Under the pieces are notes generated by a model. The model did not search any database and was not told the origin of the DNA. It saw only the letters and a program-made list of their open reading frames with translations. A program made the position numbers and the translations under genes. This document shows positions 59,587 through 63,629 of a stretch of 63,629 nt of DNA, one piece after another. Positions within the stretch are counted from its first letter, which is position 1. Every line of letters starts with the position of its first letter. Source of the stretch: Clostridia bacterium (GTDB lineage: Bacteria; Bacillota; Clostridia; Oscillospirales; CAG-272); the NCBI GenBank assembly GCA_017462485.1, contig JAFTRA010000039.1, forward strand, positions 1-63,629, given 5' to 3'.

Positions 59587-60516
59587 TTAAAACGAAAGCT
59601 TTTCAAGCTCGTCAAGGTAAACGGCAAAGCCTATCGCACGGGATTTTCTTCCCATTTTATTCATAAGATTATCATACTGACCGCCCGAAAGTATTCCCGA
59701 GGGGATACCCTCAACGAAGCCCTTAATGGCAATTCCGTTATAGTACTTCATATCTACGACAAGAGAAAAATCTATGCATATTTTCTTGCCGTACCCCGCA
59801 TTCGTAAGCGTGGCGGTTAAACTTGAAAGCCTATCAACAGCTTCGCTTGCCTTCTCGTTAACCCTGAATTTATCAAGCTCGGGAATTACCGCTTCGGGCG
59901 AGCCGTAAATATCCACGAGAGAAACCGCAAGCTCGGACTTATCAGCGGCGAGTCCCTCTCGCTCGCATACGCTCTTTATTCCGTCCTTATTCTTCATAGC
60001 GAGGTATGAGAATATATTTTTCTTTCCGGCGGCACTGACACCGCAATAGGTTAAAACGCTCTCCGGTATATCAAGGTGAGAAATTTCAAGAATATTTCTC
60101 TCCGATATCGAGTCAAGGCTCTTTGCGGCGAGAAGAAGTACCTCGCTTATCTCTGCGTCACCGACGTTACCTATGCACTCAAGTCCTACCTGCATAAACT
60201 CCTTGAAGCTTTTCGTTCCGCCTGATATACGGTAAACGTTTTCGTTATATTGAGTTTTTATAACTCCCTCGGGCTTGTCCTTGCTGTTTTTTATAATGGA
60301 GAGCGTAACGTCTGGCTTCAAGGCGAGAAGTCTGCCGTCCGTATCGGTAAAGGTTATAACATTCTCAGAAACCAAGAAGTCCTTATTTCTTGCGTAAAGG
60401 TCGTATTCCTCAAATTTACTCATTTTGTAACGCTCGTATCCGTACTCGGAATAAAGAGCGCGAAGAGTAAAAACCGCAACCTCGTCTCTGGTCAATACGC
60501 TTTTGAACTTATCCAT
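59587..60516 (-). CDS. hisZ: ATP phosphoribosyltransferase regulatory subunit HisZ
   Basis: A 309-residue paralogue of histidyl-tRNA synthetase that activates short HisG and makes it sensitive to histidine. VITFTDTDGRLLALKPDVTL matches the synthetase core, QVGLECIGNVGDAEISEVLL the motif 2 region, and GIPSGILSGGQYDNLMNKMG motif 3. It lacks the anticodon-binding domain, so it is not a true synthetase. It is the first gene of the operon. Confidence 0.92.
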   Translation of the reverse strand: MDKFKSVLTRDEVAVFTLRALYSEYGYERYKMSKFEEYDLYARNKDFLVSENVITFTDTDGRLLALKPDVTLSIIKNSKDKPEGVIKTQYNENVYRISGGTKSFKEFMQVGLECIGNVGDAEISEVLLLAAKSLDSISERNILEISHLDIPESVLTYCGVSAAGKKNIFSYLAMKNKDGIKSVCEREGLAADKSELAVSLVDIYGSPEAVIPELDKFRVNEKASEAVDRLSSLTATLTNAGYGKKICIDFSLVVDMKYYNGIAIKGFVEGIPSGILSGGQYDNLMNKMGRKSRAIGFAVYLDELEKLSF

Positions 60517-60608
60517 CGTTTTCCTCTTTCACTTTAGTTAGATAAACTATGAAACTTTATTTAAAATGTTTTACCATATTTATTATCAAGTGTATTCGTA
60601 TGCAATAG

Positions 60609-60637
60609 ATTTTAGCACACTAAAGTGACAATGTCAA
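60609..60637 (-). promoter_or_regulatory. sigma-A promoter of the histidine operon with palindromic spacer
   Basis: Minus strand: TTGACA (60632-60637), 17-nt spacer, TAAAAT (60609-60614). The spacer contains the inverted repeat CACT-TT-AGTG, which could be an operator. The 85-nt leader shows no T-box features. Confidence 0.7.
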
Positions 60638-60680
60638 TAGCATTTGAATATTTTCCGTCAAAATTTTTATTATCCTAGGC

Positions 60681-60729
60681 AAAAGAAAAAAGGAAACTGC
60701 CCTGCGCTTAATTTGCAAGGCAGCTGCCT
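60681..60729 (-). terminator. terminator of the secreted-protein gene
   Basis: Imperfect stem around CTGCCCTGC and GCAAGGCAG (60698-60723), followed on the minus strand by a U-rich tract. Confidence 0.6.
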
Positions 60730-60751
60730 AATATATTAATCGAATTGATTT

Positions 60752-62071
60752 TTATTCCTCGATTACGTAGATAGAGATTGCATGAACACTGGTGGTATAG
60801 GTTGAAGCATAGCAATTAAACAGACTATTTGAAGTTGTTTTGTAATACTTAATAACATCTCGCACCAGCTTATCATTATCCATTTCAGATATACCGTCTA
60901 TCGTAGCAGTTCCGGTTGAATCAACAAGAATATTGAAACAAACAGTAGAAAGGGTTGAATCAGTTGTAGTTTTCAGCTGATTATTACTTGTTCCACCGGA
61001 CGCATTTAAGTATTTGCCTTCATCAATTTGAAGAAGATAACTTCCATCTGTCTGAGCAACGAGAGTTATTATCTGAATACTATCCGAATCTACCGTAATA
61101 GTATCGCCGTCTTTGGTAATGCTGCAAACGCCTCTGTTGGATGATTTTTGTTCTGTGCTCATAGCCTCATTATAATCTTTAGCGACTATAATTATCTTTT
61201 TGCCGTCGCCTATCTGACTTATATCGGTAACCAACCTGGCAACAGTTTTTTCTGCGTCAGCCTCTGTCGGCGTGATAATAACCGAATACTCACCGACGGT
61301 ATAACCCGCAAACTCACTATCACGTACGACAAGCGTGCTTTTCACGTTCTTTTCGTTATCATACTCAACTATTTCCCAAGCGAGCACCTTACCCTCTGAT
61401 ACGGTGAAGTCTGTCGAAAGACTTTCGATTACCGTTCCAGCTTTATAAACTCCTGCGTTGACAGAATCATTCATCGTTCCGTTGTTTACCTTAACGTAAT
61501 GATAACTTCCAACAGCATTGGCTTCGGTGGTTTTATTCAAAATTCTGTCAGCCACGTCAGCGTATTCAAGAAGCGACCTATAAAGAGTCTTCTTTTCGTC
61601 TTCTACGTTTTCGGTGACCAAAAGACGCTCGTAGAGATATTCAAGAACGCTGTATTTATGCTTTGCGGACTTTATTTCATCTGTTCCGTTCGAAAGCTTC
61701 GCGACAGCGTAAAATTCTGCGCTGATATTCTGTGCCGGAACGCCCGTCGGCATTACGAAAATGCTGCATTCAAGTTCGTTTACCGTGTCTGTTCCGCCAA
61801 TTTCCTCAATAGTGCTGCCGCTGACTGCCTCGCACAACCAATTGTCCTCGGCATCGTAAATATCCACGGAAAGCTCGTAGCCATCTGCATTTTCGGTATG
61901 TACGGCATACATCAACCGCATAGTATCGCCATAATAAACGTTATTTGAAACTATTTCTACCGTAGGCTCGGTTTCATCGGCGGCGGATACGCTTACCGCC
62001 ATAACTGCGCATAAGAGAAGCGCAAATGCAAATACAAATGCTAACGCCTTTTTTAAGTTGGTTCTTTTCAT
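60752..62071 (-). CDS. hypothetical secreted protein
   Basis: A 439-residue exported protein of unknown function. Residues 1-31 are a signal peptide ending near VSAADE. The remainder is Thr/Asp-rich and beta-like. An early segment NNVYYGDTMRLMYAVHTENA recalls the fibronectin-like or cadherin-like domains of clostridial secreted proteins, followed by a short helical stretch (YSVLEYLYERLLVTE). There is no C-terminal anchor or LPXTG motif. AGGGAG precedes the ATG. It lies 33 bp after a 49-residue peptide gene on the same strand and is probably cotranscribed with it. Confidence 0.65.
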   Translation of the reverse strand: MKRTNLKKALAFVFAFALLLCAVMAVSVSAADETEPTVEIVSNNVYYGDTMRLMYAVHTENADGYELSVDIYDAEDNWLCEAVSGSTIEEIGGTDTVNELECSIFVMPTGVPAQNISAEFYAVAKLSNGTDEIKSAKHKYSVLEYLYERLLVTENVEDEKKTLYRSLLEYADVADRILNKTTEANAVGSYHYVKVNNGTMNDSVNAGVYKAGTVIESLSTDFTVSEGKVLAWEIVEYDNEKNVKSTLVVRDSEFAGYTVGEYSVIITPTEADAEKTVARLVTDISQIGDGKKIIIVAKDYNEAMSTEQKSSNRGVCSITKDGDTITVDSDSIQIITLVAQTDGSYLLQIDEGKYLNASGGTSNNQLKTTTDSTLSTVCFNILVDSTGTATIDGISEMDNDKLVRDVIKYYKTTSNSLFNCYASTYTTSVHAISIYVIEE

Positions 62072-62104
62072 TTTTCTTTCTCCCTCTATCTTTCTTGGCT
62101 CGAT

Positions 62105-62254
62105 TTAGGTCCAGCCGCCCTTGTCATAACTGCCGTTGAACGGATTATTGTCGTTATCCTCTTCGGGCGGTATGATTTGACTTGACGTAACTATTACGTC
62201 GCTTGCGCCAAGAAGTATTATTTCAAGTTCTGCGCTTTCATACTTTTTCTTCAT
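62105..62254 (-). CDS. small 49-residue peptide of the YESAELE...DVIVTS type
   Basis: A short gene with a strong AAGGAG ribosome site 7 nt before its ATG (62254) and a promoter at 62287-62315. The peptide begins MKKKYESAELEIILLGAS, continues DVIVTSSQ, and ends in an acidic then Gly-rich tail (EEDNDNN and GSYDKGGWT). The pattern of a lysine-rich start, Y..xE.EII and a DVI(V/T)TS block is one I have seen in short clostridial ORFs, but no function is known. It precedes a secreted protein gene by 33 bp. It might be a signalling or modified peptide precursor; this is inference. Confidence 0.6.
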   Translation of the reverse strand: MKKKYESAELEIILLGASDVIVTSSQIIPPEEDNDNNPFNGSYDKGGWT

Positions 62255-62286
62255 AGCCACTCTCCTTAAAGCTTACTAACAATAAG

Positions 62287-62315
62287 AGTTTAGCACAACT
62301 GATTTATATTTGCAA
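62287..62315 (-). promoter_or_regulatory. sigma-A promoter of the small peptide and secreted protein genes
   Basis: Minus strand: TTGCAA (62310-62315), 17-nt spacer, TAAACT (62287-62292). Confidence 0.5.
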
Positions 62316-62394
62316 TATAAAACGACTTTTTTCTAAAGAAAATTTCTAAATTAAATTATTTTTCGCCATTTCCCGTGAAATCACATCTAAATTA

Positions 62395-62423
62395 TTGACA
62401 CGAGGGCTGAAATCTGTTAGACT
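62395..62423 (+). promoter_or_regulatory. sigma-A promoter of the aldose epimerase gene
   Basis: TTGACA (62395-62400), 17-nt spacer, TAGACT (62418-62423), 47 bp before the start codon. Confidence 0.65.
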
Positions 62424-62470
62424 AATTTCGTACTCAAAATTACACTTGAAACTATTTGGAGGTAATCTAT

Positions 62471-63319
62471 ATGATAACTATTAAAAATTCCGATATGACC
62501 GTAAAAATAGCCGAGCTTGGCGCTGAAATCAAGAGCATTTCGTGCGGCGGCGTCGAGTATATGTGGTCATCTGACCCTAAATTCTGGGCTATGAGCGCTC
62601 CCATAATGTTCCCTATGTGCGGTGGACTCAAGGGCGGCAGATACGAGCTTTTCGGCGAAAGCTACGAGATGCTCAAGCACGGCTTTGCTAAGATAAGCAC
62701 GTTCGAGGTTGAAAAATCAACCGACTCATCGGTTACTATGCTTCTTCGCGACAATGAAGAAACCAGAAAGATGTATCCCTATTCCTTCGCGTTCAGAGTC
62801 AGCTTCTCACTTTCGGGAAAGAGCCTTTCGGTTACTTACGATGCTGAGAATCTTGACACCAAGACTATGTACTGCACCTTTGGTGCTCACGAGGCGTACG
62901 CCTGCCCCGAGGGAATCGAGGACTACGAAATAGTCTTCCCCGAGAAAGAAACGCTTTACGCTTACGGACTTAACGGAGATATTCTCACCGACTACACGAA
63001 GCTTATGGTTGATAACAGCGACCGCCTCGTGCTTAAGGATAAGGACTTCTTCCTTGACGCTCTCGTTTTCAAGGACGTTAAGAGCAAGAGTGCGACCCTC
63101 GTTGGCAAAACGAGTGGAAGACGTGTTAAAGTGGATTTCGACGGCTTTGATTATCTCGTTTTATGGCATAAATACACTGCTCCCTATCTCTGCATTGAGC
63201 CCTGGTGCGGTCTTTCTGACGTCACGGGAAGCTCCTATGACTTCAGAGAAAAAGAGGGTATGCGCGCCCTCGAGCCTAAGGAACATTTCACACGTACCCA
63301 TACTATAACCGTTGGCTAA
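62471..63319 (+). CDS. aldose 1-epimerase family protein
   Basis: A 282-residue beta-sandwich mutarotase-like protein that would interconvert sugar anomers. The start is the ATG at 62471 with GGAGG 8 nt upstream. KIAELGAEIKSISCGGVEYMW, PIMFPMCGGLKGGRY and FGAHEAYACPEG, the latter with a catalytic His, are family features, and CIEPWCGLSD holds the acidic residue late in the chain. It is closest to the LacX-like subgroup. The substrate sugar is not known. It is monocistronic. Confidence 0.85.
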   Translation: MITIKNSDMTVKIAELGAEIKSISCGGVEYMWSSDPKFWAMSAPIMFPMCGGLKGGRYELFGESYEMLKHGFAKISTFEVEKSTDSSVTMLLRDNEETRKMYPYSFAFRVSFSLSGKSLSVTYDAENLDTKTMYCTFGAHEAYACPEGIEDYEIVFPEKETLYAYGLNGDILTDYTKLMVDNSDRLVLKDKDFFLDALVFKDVKSKSATLVGKTSGRRVKVDFDGFDYLVLWHKYTAPYLCIEPWCGLSDVTGSSYDFREKEGMRALEPKEHFTRTHTITVG

Positions 63320-63375
63320 TTATTGTCATATCTTGGCATAGCCTAAAAAAGCGAGCGAAAATATCACCAAACGAT

Positions 63376-63629
63376 AGCGTGATACTCTTAACGGAGTATC
63401 ACGCTAACTAAGTTTGCCCTTCGGGCAAGTGAAGTTATCTTCGACACGTGAAGTTCACTTCGTGAGTGAAGTTTCGCCTGACGGCGAAGTGTGGGCAAAC
63501 TTAACTTCACTTGTGCGTAGCACAAACTTCACTGCGTAGCAACTTCACTTTTGCGATAGCAAAAACATCACCAACAGAAAAAGAGAGGACATTTCGGCTA
63601 TGACCGATTTGTTCTCTCTTTCTGCTTGT
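63376..63629. repeat. palindrome-rich repeat element at the right edge
   Basis: It starts with a perfect 12-bp hairpin AGCGTGATACTC (63376-63387) with GAGTATCACGCT (63394-63405). A chain of short hairpins follows (TTGCCC/GGGCAA, TTCGCC/GGCGAA, TTGTGC/GCACAA, TTTTGC/GCAAAA) separated by AACTTCAC or its complement. It ends in a larger imperfect palindrome around 63577-63627 (AAAGAGAGGACA with TGTTCTCTCTTT). There is no gene in 63320-63629. The element may continue past the window. Confidence 0.65.

Overview
The window is a 63.6 kb piece of a low-to-middle GC Firmicutes chromosome, most likely an uncultured, spore-forming gut member of the class Clostridia. The evidence is a GPR spore protease, DUF4364 and DUF6472 family proteins, the DUF512/Der pair, a short HisG with HisZ, PFL-type glycyl radical enzymes, consensus sigma-A promoters with 17-nt spacers, strong Shine-Dalgarno sites and U-rich intrinsic terminators. 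Species cannot be read from the sequence.

Layout. 1-2.9 kb: a leftward promoter and structured leader whose gene lies outside the window, a DUF4364 regulator and an orphan oligopeptide-binding lipoprotein. 3-8.9 kb: gpr, a nitroreductase, and the GTPase genes obg and der with a DUF512 protein. 9-12.5 kb: lnt, an Mrr-like nuclease and two small hypotheticals. 12.7-15.1 kb: an ADP-ribosylglycohydrolase-fold protein with its AraC regulator. 15.4-16.4 kb: rplM-rpsI. 16.4-18 kb: an AT-rich mobile-element remnant holding an integrase tail, a structured RNA ended by a terminator, and a MazF/PemK-like toxin. 18-18.9 kb: pnuC behind an attenuator-like leader. 19.1-22.8 kb: an AraC regulator divergent from uxaB-uxaA (hexuronate catabolism). 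23-25.4 kb: metY-metA (homocysteine synthesis). 25.5-29.1 kb: a structured leader, a membrane protein, an unusual glycyl radical enzyme and its activase. 29.2-39 kb: two very large envelope proteins. 39-41.4 kb: mnmM-like and rqcH. 41.4-43.1 kb: a dense cluster of non-coding repeats around one hypothetical gene. 43.1-50.3 kb: cca, a polysaccharide deacetylase, a VTT protein, a Rieske-FAD oxidoreductase, egsA and a coiled-coil membrane protein. 50.4-52.1 kb: a DUF4886/SGNH lipoprotein. 52.4-60.5 kb: a complete leftward histidine operon hisZ-G-D-C-B-H-A-F-IE-K. 60.7-62.3 kb: a secreted protein preceded by a 49-residue peptide gene. 62.4-63.3 kb: an aldose-1-epimerase family enzyme, then a palindrome-rich repeat.

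The most interesting candidates are these. (1) The RNA plus MazF-like toxin module at 16.66-17.53 kb has the promoter-RNA-terminator-toxin order of type III toxin-antitoxin loci, but its toxin looks PemK/MazF-like. (2) A 2093-residue membrane protein carries a duplicated cytoplasmic domain and ends in a segment resembling ribosomal protein uL15. (3) A glycyl radical enzyme has atypical active-site motifs and no assigned substrate. (4) A set of foldback elements, hairpin arrays and structured intergenic elements recurs across the window.
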